This document shows positions 28,352-39,430 of a stretch of 64,000 nucleotides of DNA, piece after piece. Below the pieces are notes generated by a model that ran no database searches, was not told the origin of the DNA, and saw only the letters and a list, made by a program, of their open reading frames with translations. The stretch spans positions 1 to 64,000 of the forward strand of contig NZ_JAANCM010000001.1 in the NCBI RefSeq assembly GCF_011603255.1, read 5' to 3'. Both the position numbers and the translations under genes were made by a program. Position 1 is the stretch's first letter. Every line of letters starts with the position of its first letter. Origin of the DNA: Ferranicluibacter rubi (GTDB lineage Bacteria > Pseudomonadota > Alphaproteobacteria > Rhizobiales > Rhizobiaceae).

Positions 28352-28969
28352 TCAGAAAACCTGCCACCACTTCTTGCCGCTGCCCTGCACCTGCGCTTCC
28401 TTCTTGCGACGACGTTCCTTGATGGTTTCGTCCTCGCCGAGATCGGTCAGGGCTTCCTCGGGCGCCTTGCGGTAGGCGAGCGGGGGATCGCTGAGGAAAC
28501 GGCGCTTGTCGGCATAGGCCCCCATCTGCACCTTGCGGGCTTCGCGATAGGCTTCCTGCTGTTCCTTGGCGGTGAGCTTGCGGCCATTGGCCGAGGCTTT
28601 CGCGAGCGGCGAGACGTAGCCCGGTCGGTCCGCGTTCTCGTCGGCTTCCTCGCGCAGGCGTTGGCGCGTTTCCTCGGGCGATTCGACCCAAGCCGGATTA
28701 TCCTTGTTGGCCAGCGAGGCCTGCGGCTGGACGAGGGCCGTGCGCTCAGCCGACGGCGGCAGGACGAGACCCGGGCGCGGCTGGTACTTCACGTTGGCGG
28801 ACTTGTCGCCGCCCATGCTGACCGTGCTGCCGAGATCGTCCATCAGGTGCTCGCCGGCCGTCTTGTCCGTCCCGTAGGTCGGCCCGCCGATGCAACCGGT
28901 CAGCACGAAGCTTGCGGCCATGATCGAGAGCACGCCGGCGCCCGCACCATACTGTCGCGTCATTGTCAT
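28352..28969 (-). CDS. Putative lipoprotein of unknown function
   Basis: A 205-residue protein with a lipoprotein signal: hydrophobic stretch GVLSIMAASFVLTG ending in the lipobox LTGC (Cys at about 26). The mature part is polar with no domain I recognise: a segment of Pro-rich sequence (KYQPRPGLVLPPSAERTALV), a charged EESPEE-like helix region and a Trp-rich end (GKKWWQVF). Related lipoproteins downstream of ileS are usual in Rhizobiaceae. AAGGG precedes the ATG at 28969. Probably anchored to the outer or inner membrane facing the periplasm. Confidence 0.75.
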   Translation of the reverse strand: MTMTRQYGAGAGVLSIMAASFVLTGCIGGPTYGTDKTAGEHLMDDLGSTVSMGGDKSANVKYQPRPGLVLPPSAERTALVQPQASLANKDNPAWVESPEETRQRLREEADENADRPGYVSPLAKASANGRKLTAKEQQEAYREARKVQMGAYADKRRFLSDPPLAYRKAPEEALTDLGEDETIKERRRKKEAQVQGSGKKWWQVF

Positions 28970-29106
28970 TCAAACCCTTCCAGCGCGTGCGGCCTGCCCC
29001 GCCAGCCTCCCGGCGCTCCCGGACCCCCCGGGATGCGCTTGGGCCGATCTGCCCGCCAATTCCTGCCCCATGACGGATAAATCCGCCCATTTTCAGGCAG
29101 GGTTCT

Positions 29107-29140
29107 ACCGGATGAACGGCGCAAGCGCAATTCATCCGGT
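29107..29140 (-). terminator. Hairpin after ileS, possible terminator
   Basis: ACCGGATGAA (29107-29116) pairs perfectly with TTCATCCGGT (29131-29140). The hairpin lies 20 bp after the ileS stop on the leftward strand. No T-run follows, so termination efficiency is uncertain. Confidence 0.45.
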
Positions 29141-29160
29141 CGTCATGACATCACGACACG

Positions 29161-32139
29161 TCAAAGCGAAATGCCGAGCTCCCGCAGGGCCGCCGCATCG
29201 CGGGCGGTGACATCGGGATAGGCCGGATCGGAACCGACATCCGTCGTCACCTTCCACGAGCGGGCGCATTTGCGGCCTTCGGCCAGACGCGGCTCGACGG
29301 AGACCTTGCCCTCGCCTTCCAGGCGGAACGCGTTTTCCGGCCCCCTGCCGACGACCACCTCGATGGCCGAGGTGATGCAGATCTCGGCGAAATCCTCACC
29401 GTCCAGCGCTTCGGCCGTTACGGCATCGGCGATGTAGACGACGGGGGCTGCCTCCAGCGAAGCGCCGATGCGCTTTTCACGGCGCTCGACTTCCAGCGCG
29501 CCGGTGACGACGCGGCGGATGTCACGGATGACACGCCATTTCTCGGCGACGGCCTCGTCGCGCCATTCGGCCGGCAGGTCCGGGAACTGCTCCAGATGGA
29601 TCGAGACGGCATCGGGCTTCAGCGACAGCCAGGCTTCTTCCGTGGTGAAGGGCAGCATGGGTGCCAGCCAGGTGACGAGGCACTCGAAGAGGCGGCGGAT
29701 GACGCAGAGGCTGGCGCGGCGACGCAGGCTCGACGGCGCGTCGCAATAGAGCGCGTCCTTGCGGATGTCGAAGTAGAAGGCCGACAGCTCGACATTGGAG
29801 AAATCGATGAGCGCGCGCGTCACCTTCTTGAAGTCGAACGCATCGTAGCCGCTGCGCACGACCTCGTCGAGTTCGGCCAGCCGGTGCAGCATCAGCCGCT
29901 CGAGCGACGGCATGTCGGCCAGGGCGACGTCGTCGCCGGGGTCATGCGCCAGCGTACCGAGCATCCAGCGGATGGTGTTGCGGAGCTTGCGATAGGCATC
30001 GATATTGGTCTGGATGATCGCCTTGCCGACGCGCAGGTCGTCGGCATAGTCCGATGTCATGACCCAGAGGCGGAGGATATCGGCGCCGGCATCCTTCATG
30101 ACTTCCTGAGGAGCCGTGACGTTGCCCTTCGACTTCGACATCTTCTCCCCCTTCTCATCCATGATGAAGCCGTGGGTGACGACGGTGTCGTAAGGCGCGC
30201 GGCCACGCGTCGCCGCACTTTCGAGCAGGGACGAGTGGAACCAGCCGCGATGCTGGTCGGAGCCTTCCAGATAGACATCGGCCGGCCATTTGAGATCCGG
30301 CCGATCTTCCAGCGTGAAGACATGGGTGGAGCCACTGTCGAACCAGACATCGAGGATGTCCATGACCTGGGTCCATCCGGCCGCGTCGTGGTCGTTGCCG
30401 AGGAAGCGCTCCTTGGCGCCCGCCGCAAACCACGCGTCTGCGCCTTCGGCCTCGAAGGCTTCGAGAATGCGGGCGTTGACGGCCTCGTCATTCAGCACCG
30501 TGCCGTCCTCGCGGGCGAAGACGCAGATGGGGACGCCCCAGGCGCGCTGGCGGGACAGCACCCAGTCCGGACGGCCTTCGATCATGGCGCGCAGGCGGTT
30601 CTGGCCGGCGGCCGGCACGAAGCGCGTGTCGTCAATGGCGGTGAGCGCGCGGGTGCGCAGCGTCGTGCCGTCGGCAAGGTCCTTGTCCATGTAGACGAAC
30701 CATTGCGGCGTGTTGCGGAAGATGACCGGCTTCTTGGAGCGCCAGGAATGCGGATAGGAATGCTTCAGCCGGCCGCGGGCAAAGAGCGTGTTGGTGGCGA
30801 TCAGCGCCTTGATGACACGCTCATTGGCATCGCCCTTCTTGCCATTGTCATCCATGACGCGCGCGGGACCACCCTCGGCCTCCGGGCCGAAGCCCGGCGC
30901 GTCCTTGGTGTAGTAGCCGGCATCATCCACCGGGAAGGGGATGGCGGTGTCGATGCCGCGGGCTTCGAGCGCGCGGCCATTCTCCATCCAGACGTCGAAG
31001 TCCTCGCGGCCGTGGCTGGGTGCCGTGTGGACGAAGCCCGTTCCGGCATCGTCGGTGACATGGTCGCCGGCGATGAGGGGGACGGTGAAGGTGTAGCCGA
31101 GGTCGGCCAGCGGGTGGGCGCAGGTGATGGCGGCGAGTTCGTCAGAGGTAACTGCACGCACCGGCTTGTATTGCAGCTTGGCCTTAGCGAAAGATTCAGC
31201 CGCCAGCTTGTCGGCAAAGATCAGCTTTTCGCCGGGCTGCGGGCCGAAGTCGTTTTCAGCTTCTGTGATCTCGTAAAGGCCGTAGGCGACGCGGTTCGAG
31301 AAGGCGATGGCACGGTTGCCGGGGATCGTCCATGGGGTTGTGGTCCAGATCACGACGAAGGCGTCCAGCAGGTCGAGATCAACAACAGGCGCTTCAACCC
31401 TTTCAAGCTTTGAGCCGTCTGGCTCAGACCACGACATTTCAGGCTGCACAACCGGAAACTTCACCCAGATCATATCGCTATCGACGTCGTGATACTCGAC
31501 CTCCGCCTCGGCCAGCGCCGTGCGTTCCACCACCGACCACATGATCGGCTTCGAGCCGCGATAAAGCTGGCCGCTCTTGGCGATCTTCAGCAGTTCGCCG
31601 GCGATGCGGGCTTCGGCGTGAAAATTCATCGTGAGGTAGGGATTGTCGAAATCGCCGGTGATGCCGAGGCGCTTGAACTCGTCGGCCTGCACCTTGATCC
31701 ACTTTTCGGCATAGGCGCGGCATTCGCGGCGGAACTCGATCATGGCCGCAGGTTCGCGCAGGTCGGGCTTGCCCTTCCCCTTGGCGCGATAGTTCTCCTC
31801 TTCGATCTTCCACTCGATCGGCAGGCCGTGGCAATCCCAGCCGGGCACGTAATTGCTGTCGAAGCCGCGCATCTGGAACGAGCGGGTGATGACGTCCTTC
31901 AGGATCTTGTTCAGCGCGTGGCCGATGTGGATGTTGCCATTGGCATAGGGCGGGCCGTCATGCAGCACGAATTTTGTCCGACCGGCGGCGGAGGCGCGCA
32001 GCTTTTTGTAGAGGTCCATCTGCTGCCAGCGGGCCACCATCTCCGGCTCCTTCTGCGGCAGACCGGCGCGCATGGGGAAGTCGGTTTCGGGCAGATAGAG
32101 GGTCTTGGAATAGTCGAAGGTTTGGGTGGTCTCGGTCAT
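29161..32139 (-). CDS. ileS: Isoleucyl-tRNA synthetase
   Basis: A 992-residue class I synthetase: [18 protein letters not shown] (HIGH motif), [11 protein letters not shown], editing-domain [13 protein letters not shown] and [24 protein letters not shown], and KMSKSKGNV (KMSKS). The C-terminal anticodon-binding domain is present; the zinc-type C-terminal cysteines are absent, as usual in alphaproteobacteria. An ATG at 32151 is an alternative start. Between strand motifs WVKFPV and [13 protein letters not shown] there is extra sequence ([16 protein letters not shown] and following) whose DNA at 31381-31500 has clearly lower GC than the gene as a whole. Confidence 0.96.
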   Translation of the reverse strand: MTETTQTFDYSKTLYLPETDFPMRAGLPQKEPEMVARWQQMDLYKKLRASAAGRTKFVLHDGPPYANGNIHIGHALNKILKDVITRSFQMRGFDSNYVPGWDCHGLPIEWKIEEENYRAKGKGKPDLREPAAMIEFRRECRAYAEKWIKVQADEFKRLGITGDFDNPYLTMNFHAEARIAGELLKIAKSGQLYRGSKPIMWSVVERTALAEAEVEYHDVDSDMIWVKFPVVQPEMSWSEPDGSKLERVEAPVVDLDLLDAFVVIWTTTPWTIPGNRAIAFSNRVAYGLYEITEAENDFGPQPGEKLIFADKLAAESFAKAKLQYKPVRAVTSDELAAITCAHPLADLGYTFTVPLIAGDHVTDDAGTGFVHTAPSHGREDFDVWMENGRALEARGIDTAIPFPVDDAGYYTKDAPGFGPEAEGGPARVMDDNGKKGDANERVIKALIATNTLFARGRLKHSYPHSWRSKKPVIFRNTPQWFVYMDKDLADGTTLRTRALTAIDDTRFVPAAGQNRLRAMIEGRPDWVLSRQRAWGVPICVFAREDGTVLNDEAVNARILEAFEAEGADAWFAAGAKERFLGNDHDAAGWTQVMDILDVWFDSGSTHVFTLEDRPDLKWPADVYLEGSDQHRGWFHSSLLESAATRGRAPYDTVVTHGFIMDEKGEKMSKSKGNVTAPQEVMKDAGADILRLWVMTSDYADDLRVGKAIIQTNIDAYRKLRNTIRWMLGTLAHDPGDDVALADMPSLERLMLHRLAELDEVVRSGYDAFDFKKVTRALIDFSNVELSAFYFDIRKDALYCDAPSSLRRRASLCVIRRLFECLVTWLAPMLPFTTEEAWLSLKPDAVSIHLEQFPDLPAEWRDEAVAEKWRVIRDIRRVVTGALEVERREKRIGASLEAAPVVYIADAVTAEALDGEDFAEICITSAIEVVVGRGPENAFRLEGEGKVSVEPRLAEGRKCARSWKVTTDVGSDPAYPDVTARDAAALRELGISL

Positions 32140-32151
32140 ATCGGCGATCAT

Positions 32152-32435
32152 TCTCTGGCGCTTTGGAAGCGCAATGTCGGGGCAGGAAACAGACGCGCGG
32201 GGCGTGCAAGCCCTGCGGCGGCGCAAATGCTTGAAACCCGGACCTTCCGGCCGCTTAGCGCGCGCGGAAGGCCGGGCCGATAATTCGCAGAGAAGACGCA
32301 AGCCGCATGTGTGTCATGATGGCCCGTTGTCTAAGGGTTTTTGCAGCGGAATGGAAGGGGGCCTCCGTACGCAGCAAATGGACTTCACGGGTCGGCTCCG
32401 CTATGCTGACCATCTGACGAGATGGGAGTTTTTCC
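32152..32435. other. Gap between ileS and the antitoxin operon
   Basis: The 284 bp hold the ileS promoter region (leftward) and that of the antitoxin operon (rightward). I see no gene and could not fix the promoter boxes. Confidence 0.5.
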
Positions 32436-32726
32436 ATGGCCAAGAATCTCGCAAAACCTCCAACGTGGAAGCTGGAGGACGCAAAAGCGCGCTTCAGCGA
32501 AGTCGTCCGGCTCGCGCGAAGCGAAGGCCCGCAACGCGTTACGGTGCGAGGGCGCGACAGCGTCGTTATCATCAGCGTCGAGGAGCACGAGCGGCTGACG
32601 GGATCTCAACCACGGCAAAGCTTCTTGGAGTTCATGGAAGGACTTGGTCATCACGGGTTCGACCTCGATATCGAGCGGGAAGACGATCGGGGACGGGACG
32701 TCGATCTGGGAGGATCATGGGCATGA
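32436..32726 (+). CDS. Phd/YefM-type antitoxin
   Basis: A 96-residue protein with the Phd/YefM DNA-binding fold: WKLEDAKARFSEVVRLARSE, then PQRVTVRGRDSVVIISVEEHERL, followed by a charged C-terminal tail of the kind that wraps a toxin. No RelE, Doc or PIN-domain toxin gene follows. Instead its stop codon overlaps the start of a DUF1902 gene by 4 nt. It therefore looks like an antitoxin separated from its toxin, or one recruited into a different module. Confidence 0.85.
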   Translation: MAKNLAKPPTWKLEDAKARFSEVVRLARSEGPQRVTVRGRDSVVIISVEEHERLTGSQPRQSFLEFMEGLGHHGFDLDIEREDDRGRDVDLGGSWA

Positions 32727-32971
32727 AACGTACGTTCTTCGTGAGGGCCGTTTGGGATGCTGAAGCCGGGGTTTTTATGTCCGAAAGCGACATCGAGGGC
32801 CTGCATATCGAAACCGACGATCTTGATGCCTTTCAGGCCATCATGGCGGACGCGGCCATCGCGTTGATCGTCAACAATCATATCTCTCTGCCGGAGTTGG
32901 CAACGACACCGCTGAAAGACCTGATCCCCGCGATCGTCTGGCAGGCACCCATCCTGCCGGTCGCGGCCTGA
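32723..32971 (+). CDS. DUF1902 protein, HicB-like antitoxin
   Basis: An 82-residue protein (MKRTFFVRAVWDAEAGVFMS, SDIEGLHIETDDLDAFQAIM) of the DUF1902 family, whose members have the partial RNase-H-like fold of HicB antitoxins and often precede a hicA-type toxin. I choose the ATG at 32723: it overlaps the Phd stop (ATGA), and GGGAGG ends 9 nt upstream. An ATG at 32717 would sit only 3 nt after that site. Its own stop overlaps a 16-codon frame that looks like a hicA remnant. Confidence 0.82.
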   Translation: MKRTFFVRAVWDAEAGVFMSESDIEGLHIETDDLDAFQAIMADAAIALIVNNHISLPELATTPLKDLIPAIVWQAPILPVAA

Positions 32972-33021
32972 TGCCGGACGGGTTCTACCTGAAAGACGCC
33001 GGCTACGACGGCAAACTCTAG
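32971..33021 (+). pseudogene. Relic of a hicA-type toxin gene (internal deletion)
   Basis: The 16-codon frame reads MPDGFYLKDAGYDGKL and starts on the DUF1902 stop (TGATG). From memory, HicA-type toxins partnered with DUF1902 begin with MPDGFY-like and end with LKDAGIDxKL-like sequence. Here those two ends are joined directly, with the roughly 45 central residues (the dsRNA-binding fold with its catalytic His) missing. It then runs into the convergent ribF end. The match to the toxin family is inference; the frame and overlap are seen. Confidence 0.5.
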
Positions 33022-33998
33022 AAACACAACCCCATATCGATCCCGCTGAGCGGGGTAACGCCTGAGAGAAGCGCGCGGGCTTCCGCGTCGTCCTGCTTCA
33101 TCTGGACGATCAGCGGGTCGAGGCCGTCGAATTTCAGTTCGTCGCGCAGGTGGCCGAAGAAAGAGACGGAGGCGATTTCGCCGTAGAGGTCGCCGGAGAA
33201 GTCGAACAGGAAGGTCTCGAGCAGGGCCTCACCATCGCTGGTCACCGTCGGGCGGCGGCCGAAGCTGGCGACGGCATCGTGCAGGGAGCCATCGGCGCGG
33301 CGGAAGCGGACGGCGTAGATGCCGTTCCTCAGGCAGACGCCGGGGTCGAGGCGCATATTGGCGGTGGGATAGCCGAGCGTGCGGCCGAGCCGCTTGCCGC
33401 CGATGACCTCCGCCTCCACCGTATAACGATAGCCGAGCAGGCCTGCAGCCTGCGCCACGTCGCCTTCGACCAGAAGGCTGCGGACGCGGCTGGACGAGAT
33501 GACGTCGGCATTCTCGTCGCGATAGGCATCGACCAGCGTGACGCCGAAACCGTTGTCGGTGCCGGCCTTCATCAGGAAGGCGGGGCCCCCTTCCCGGCCC
33601 TTGCCGAAATGGAAGTCGAACCCGGTGACGACATGCCCGGCCTTCAGCCAGTCCATCAGCACGTCGCGGATGAAATCATGCGCCGACATCTGCGAGAAGC
33701 TGCGGTCGAACGGATATTCGATGACGGCGGCAAAGCCCATGCCTTCGAGGATGCGCGCCTTGAGCGGCGCCGGCGTCAGGCGGAAGACGGGCTCGTCGGG
33801 CCGGAAGATGGCGCGGGGGTGAGGCTCGAAGGTCAGCACGAGCGCGGGTACGCCCAGCGCGTGGGCCTCGACCAGCGCGCGATCGAGCACCGACTGGTGA
33901 CCGCGATGCACGCCATCGAAATTGCCGATGGCGATGACGCCGCCGTGGAGGGCGGCCGGCAGGGGATTTTTCGTCTCGTTGCGGTGAAAGACTGTCAT
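33018..33998 (-). CDS. ribF: Bifunctional riboflavin kinase/FAD synthetase
   Basis: A 326-residue RibF. The N-terminal FMN adenylyltransferase domain has IGNFDGVHRGHQ, LTFEPHPRA, TGFDFHFGKGREG and ISSSRVRSLLVEGDV. The C-terminal riboflavin kinase domain has GKRLGRTLGYPTANM, GIYAVRF and ETFLFDFSGDLYGE. It makes FMN and FAD from riboflavin in the cytoplasm. The stop overlaps the end of the hicA relic frame on the other strand by 4 bp. Confidence 0.96.
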   Translation of the reverse strand: MTVFHRNETKNPLPAALHGGVIAIGNFDGVHRGHQSVLDRALVEAHALGVPALVLTFEPHPRAIFRPDEPVFRLTPAPLKARILEGMGFAAVIEYPFDRSFSQMSAHDFIRDVLMDWLKAGHVVTGFDFHFGKGREGGPAFLMKAGTDNGFGVTLVDAYRDENADVISSSRVRSLLVEGDVAQAAGLLGYRYTVEAEVIGGKRLGRTLGYPTANMRLDPGVCLRNGIYAVRFRRADGSLHDAVASFGRRPTVTSDGEALLETFLFDFSGDLYGEIASVSFFGHLRDELKFDGLDPLIVQMKQDDAEARALLSGVTPLSGIDMGLCF

Positions 33999-33999
33999 G

Positions 34000-34848
34000 T
34001 CACGCGAGCCGGGGCATCCACCATTTCGGCGTCGCGCCCTCCTTTTTCAGGAAGGCGGCGAGTTTCGCCTCATCGGTCTTTTCGCCGGTCATGTACTCGG
34101 CTCCATGAATGCCCGCGCTGATATAGAGAACGTCGATGCCGCTGTCCTGCGCGCCGCGAACGTCGGTCGGCATGCCATCGCCGATGGCGATGACGCGTGC
34201 GCCTTCCAGCGTGCCGCGGACACCCTTGGCTTCGCTCAGCGCCGCGCGGTAGATCGGCTTGTGCGGCTTGCCGGCGATGCGGGCCTCGCCGCCCAGCTCC
34301 TCATAGAGCTTGGCGATGGCGCCGGCACAGGGGATCAGCCGGTCTCCCCGCTCGACCACGAGGTCCGGATTGGCGCAGATGAAGGGCAGCTTGCGCTTGG
34401 CCAGGACCGAGAGCGTGGCGCGGTAATCGTCCGGCGTCTCGGTTTCGTCGTCGAAGAACCCGGCGCAGACGACGATCTCGGCATCTTCGGAGGCGACGAT
34501 ATCGACGCCCAGGCCAGCCAGCAGCGGGAAATCGCGATCGGAGCCGATGAAGTAGATCTTCTTCGGGCCGGCGGCGATCAGCGCGCGGGTGACGTCGCCC
34601 GAGGTGACGATGCGGTCGTAGGCGGTATCGGGCACGCCGAGCCCGCGGATCTGGACGATGACGCCGGGATGCGGACGGGGGGAATTGGTGACGAGAACGA
34701 CGGTGACGCCGCGGCTGCGCGCGTCCGTCAGCGCTTCGCAGGCCGAACGGAAGGCCGCAACGCCATTGTGAAGGACGCCCCAGACGTCGCACAGCACCAC
34801 GTCATAGCGGCTCGCGATGTCACGAAAGCTGTTGATGCGAACGGCCAT
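34000..34848 (-). CDS. HAD-IIA hydrolase (TIGR01459/NagD-like)
   Basis: A 282-residue HAD phosphatase with motif I VLCDVWGVLHNG, motif II VVLVTNSPRP, a C2-type cap and motifs III/IV GKPHKPIYRAAL and IAIGDGMPTDVRGAQDSGID. The nucleophile is followed by V-W, as in the TIGR01459 subfamily typical of alphaproteobacteria. It is 1 bp upstream of ribF, a conserved neighbour pair, so action on a flavin-related or nucleotide phosphate is possible but unproven. Confidence 0.9.
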   Translation of the reverse strand: MAVRINSFRDIASRYDVVLCDVWGVLHNGVAAFRSACEALTDARSRGVTVVLVTNSPRPHPGVIVQIRGLGVPDTAYDRIVTSGDVTRALIAAGPKKIYFIGSDRDFPLLAGLGVDIVASEDAEIVVCAGFFDDETETPDDYRATLSVLAKRKLPFICANPDLVVERGDRLIPCAGAIAKLYEELGGEARIAGKPHKPIYRAALSEAKGVRGTLEGARVIAIGDGMPTDVRGAQDSGIDVLYISAGIHGAEYMTGEKTDEAKLAAFLKKEGATPKWWMPRLA

Positions 34849-34983
34849 GCAGGCTTCCCGTTGAGACTTCTATCGGCTGACATCGCAAGGACGTCGCCAA
34901 AAGACAAGCCTAAACGCGGCAATCGCATCGCTTATCCGCCGCATTCCTCTGTAAATTGCGCGCCCCGACGCCTCCCCGACGCC

Positions 34984-36351
34984 TCAGAGCAGCGAGAGCA
35001 TGAGCCCGCCGGCGGCGCAGACGGCGAGCGTGCCGACCACGCCAAGCCGCGCGACGAAGAGCAGACTGCCCGCCAGCGCTGCGAGAAGCGCTGCCGCGAC
35101 GTTGAAACTCGCCAGTTCGGGAACGGACAGGACCAGCGGCCCGAACCGGCTCTGCTGCACGTTCGCAAACAGCACGTGCAGGGCGAACCAGACGGCGAGG
35201 TTGAGGATGACGCCGACCACGGCGGCCGAGATCGCGCTCATGGCCGCGACCGCCATGCGGTTGCCCCGCAGCCGCTCGACGGAGGGCGCGCCGAGGAAGA
35301 TGAGGGCGAAGCACGGCACGAAGGTGACCCAGGTGGCGACGAGGCCGCCGATGAGGCCTGCAACCACGGGATCGAGCCCGGCCGGCGGCAGGCGGAAGGC
35401 CGCCATGAAGGCGACGAAGGTCAGCACCAGAACCAGCGGCCCCGGCGTGGTTTCCGCCAGCGCCAGCCCATCCAGCATTTCACCGGGCCGCAGCCAGTGG
35501 TGGGTTTCCACCGCCTGCTGGGCGACATAGGCGAGCACCGCATAGGCCCCGCCGAAGGTGACGACAGCCATCTTGGAAAAGAAGATGTGGAGGGCGAAGA
35601 AGACGTTTCCGGCGGCCCAGAGGGCGAGGATGAGGCCGAGCGGGGCGACCCAGAGGCACGACCAGAGGCCGACGAGCGCCAGCGTCTGCGGCCAGGTTCT
35701 CGACCTGTCCGTTGCCCCTGCCACCCATCTAGCTTCCGCCTTCCGCTTGGCTGTGAGCAGGCCGAACAGGCCGGCGGCGAGGATGACCAGCGGAAAGGGC
35801 ACGGAGAAGAAGAACAGGGCCGCGAAGGCCAGCGCGGCAATGGCGCGCGAAGAGACCGTCTTCAGCGCGCGCCGGGCGAGACGCAGGAGCGCTTCGACCA
35901 CGATGGCCAGCACCGCAGCCTTCAAGCCGAAGAACACCGCCGAGAGCATGCCCGTCTGGTGGTAGAGCGCGTAAAGCGTCGAAAGGCCGAGCAGGATGCA
36001 GAGGCCGGGAAGGACGAAGAGGATGCCGGCCACGAGCCCGCCGCGTGTGCCGTGCAGCAGCCAGCCGATATAGATGGCGAGCTGCTGCGCTTCCGGACCC
36101 GGCAGCAGCATGCAGTAGTTCAGGGCGTGCAGGAAGCGATCCTCCGGCACCCAGCGCCGCGTCTCCACCACCTCGCGGTGCATCAGCGCAATCTGCCCGG
36201 CCGGGCCGCCGAAGCCGAGAAGACCGATGCGGGCCCAGACGCGCACAGCTTGTGCGAAAGACGGCTTCGGGCCGCGACCCGGCTCTGTGGAAACATCGCG
36301 CGGATGGTCGGAAACGGGGCCTGTCTCATTCGTGCCGTGTTGATCGTTCAT
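34984..36351 (-). CDS. chrA: Chromate efflux transporter ChrA
   Basis: A 455-residue long-chain CHR protein with two homologous membrane halves: ARIGLLGFGGPAGQIALMHRE, LPGPEAQQLAIYIGWLLHGTRGG in the first, and FSKMAVVTFGGAYAVLAYVAQQAVE, ALAETTPGPLVLVLTFVAFM in the second. About ten to twelve hydrophobic segments are visible, with an unstructured N-terminus of about 30 residues. ChrA expels chromate driven by the proton gradient. No chrB or chrR lies nearby, so it stands alone. Confidence 0.92.
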   Translation of the reverse strand: MNDQHGTNETGPVSDHPRDVSTEPGRGPKPSFAQAVRVWARIGLLGFGGPAGQIALMHREVVETRRWVPEDRFLHALNYCMLLPGPEAQQLAIYIGWLLHGTRGGLVAGILFVLPGLCILLGLSTLYALYHQTGMLSAVFFGLKAAVLAIVVEALLRLARRALKTVSSRAIAALAFAALFFFSVPFPLVILAAGLFGLLTAKRKAEARWVAGATDRSRTWPQTLALVGLWSCLWVAPLGLILALWAAGNVFFALHIFFSKMAVVTFGGAYAVLAYVAQQAVETHHWLRPGEMLDGLALAETTPGPLVLVLTFVAFMAAFRLPPAGLDPVVAGLIGGLVATWVTFVPCFALIFLGAPSVERLRGNRMAVAAMSAISAAVVGVILNLAVWFALHVLFANVQQSRFGPLVLSVPELASFNVAAALLAALAGSLLFVARLGVVGTLAVCAAGGLMLSLL

Positions 36352-36491
36352 TGTCCGCCTCGCGCCTTATCCCGTCCGAATCGTTCCGACAACGATCGAT
36401 CGACCCCTTGCGACGCGCGTCTCACCCGTGTCGCAGACCGTCTCTACGATGGCCATGTGACAGGCGGCGGACATAAATGATGGCCGCCAAT

Positions 36492-36520
36492 CTTGACTCC
36501 GGCACAAACCGTCCTTATCT
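36492..36520 (+). promoter_or_regulatory. groESL promoter, sigma70/RpoH-like
   Basis: TTGACT (36493-36498) and TTATCT (36515-36520) with a 16-bp spacer fit a housekeeping promoter. The extended forms CTTGAC and CCTTATCT also resemble alphaproteobacterial RpoH heat-shock promoters. It ends 8 bp before the CIRCE element. Confidence 0.6.
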
Positions 36521-36528
36521 CAGCCTTG

Positions 36529-36555
36529 CTAGCACTCGACCTACCGGAGTGCTAA
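36529..36555 (+). promoter_or_regulatory. CIRCE operator (HrcA site) upstream of groES
   Basis: CTAGCACTC (36529-36537), a 9-nt spacer and GAGTGCTAA (36547-36555). The only departure from the CIRCE consensus is C for T at the first base. HrcA repressor binds here and releases on heat stress. Confidence 0.95.
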
Positions 36556-36607
36556 GAGATCGATGGATCCTAGAGATCCCAGCGTCATTTGATCGAGGGA
36601 AAAGACA

Positions 36608-36904
36608 ATGACAAGCACTACCTTCCGCCCCCTGCACGACCGCGTCGTCGTACGTCGCGTCGAGTCCGAAGCCAAGACCAAGGGCGGCATCATCATTCCC
36701 GACACCGCCAAGGAAAAGCCGCAGGAAGGCGAAATCGTCGCCGTCGGCTCCGGCGCGCGTGACGATAGCGGCAAGATCGTTCCTTTGGACGTCAAGGCCG
36801 GCGACCGCATCCTGTTCGGCAAGTGGTCGGGCACCGAAGTCAAGCTCAACGGCGAAGACCTGTTGATCATGAAGGAATCCGACATCATGGGCGTTATCGC
36901 CTGA
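36608..36904 (+). CDS. groES: Co-chaperonin GroES
   Basis: A 98-residue Gro[22 protein letters not shown], the mobile loop [17 protein letters not shown] and [20 protein letters not shown]. It forms the heptameric lid of the GroEL chamber. It is the first gene of a CIRCE-controlled bicistronic operon, with GAGGGAAAAG upstream of the ATG. groEL follows after 90 bp. Confidence 0.98.
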   Translation: MTSTTFRPLHDRVVVRRVESEAKTKGGIIIPDTAKEKPQEGEIVAVGSGARDDSGKIVPLDVKAGDRILFGKWSGTEVKLNGEDLLIMKESDIMGVIA

Positions 36905-36964
36905 TATCGGCTCTGCCTTGGCTCAGCCTCTGGCAGTTCCTTCTCACAATCCGACGACACTTAA

Positions 36965-38632
<1,668 letters not shown>

Positions 38633-38660
38633 TCAATCCGAAAAGGATTGATGGAATGAA

Positions 38661-38688
38661 GGGGCGGTCCGCAAGGGCCGCCCTTTTT
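38661..38688 (+). terminator. Intrinsic terminator of groESL
   Basis: GGGCGGTCC (38662-38670) pairs with GGGCCGCCC (38675-38683) with one G-T wobble and a GCAA loop, followed by five T residues. Confidence 0.92.
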
Positions 38689-38934
38689 CGTTCCACGGGG
38701 CTTCCGGGCATGTCCCCGGGGATCGACCGCTTCGAGCTGCCGACTTCCGATTTTTTCGGAACTGGTATTGCATCACCGCCGTGCTCGACCTCACGCGAAA
38801 TGTCACGAGAACCGTTTGTCGGAGGCGGCTGCATTTGCCAGACAGGTTCCAAAGGCGCACTGTCGGCGAACGTTCCCGCGCGCTTCCGCTTATCCGGAAG
38901 CCTCGTCGAAGGGACGGCCGACAGGAGTGCCATC

Positions 38935-39387
38935 ATGAACGTACGCGATATGACAACGCCGGAATGCGAGGCGGTGCTCGCCGCCAATACCATCGGGCAC
39001 CTTGGCTGCAGTACCGGAAACCGGCCTTATGTCATCCCGATCCGGTATGCCTTCCGAAAGGGCGCTTTCTACAGCTTTTCACTGCCGGGCAGGAAGATCG
39101 ATACGCTGCGCGCCAACCCACAGGCTTGCATTCAGGTCGAGACGCTGGCGACGCCGGAGGAATGGCAGAGCGTCCTGCTGGAAGGGCTTTATCAGGAACT
39201 GCCCGACGACGAGACATGGCACGGCGAACACGTCTACGCCTGGTCGCTGCTGCAGGAGAAAGGCAACTGGTGGGAGCCGGGCGCCTACAAACCCGGCGAG
39301 ACTGCGTCCTCAGGCGAAGCGCTGCTTCCGGTATTCTACAGCATCCAGATCGAGAGCCTGTCGGGGCGTCATGCGACGAACGCCTGA
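38935..39387 (+). CDS. Pyridoxamine 5'-phosphate oxidase-like flavin-binding protein
   Basis: A 150-residue split-barrel protein: LAANTIGHLGCSTGNRPYVI, PIRYAFRKGAFYSFSLPGRK, CIQVETLATPEEWQSVLLEG. This is the PNPOx-like/Nim-type FMN-binding family often called flavin-nucleotide-binding proteins. The substrate is unknown. AGGAG precedes the ATG at 38935. It lies alone between groEL and the duplicated groEL piece, which begins 43 bp after its stop. Confidence 0.85.
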   Translation: MNVRDMTTPECEAVLAANTIGHLGCSTGNRPYVIPIRYAFRKGAFYSFSLPGRKIDTLRANPQACIQVETLATPEEWQSVLLEGLYQELPDDETWHGEHVYAWSLLQEKGNWWEPGAYKPGETASSGEALLPVFYSIQIESLSGRHATNA

Positions 39388-39430
39388 TGCGGGCCGCCGG
39401 TGACGCGATCTTTTGGCGAGTGAGCGGGTG

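Noticed and set aside
29596..31413. A 600-codon frame opposite ileS
   Set aside because: Antisense to well-conserved synthetase motifs; no independent evidence.
33997..36480. A rightward frame of over 800 codons opposite the HAD-IIA and chrA genes
   Set aside because: Composition (Asp, Glu, Arg, Gln repeats) is that of an antisense frame; both genes on the other strand have clear homology.
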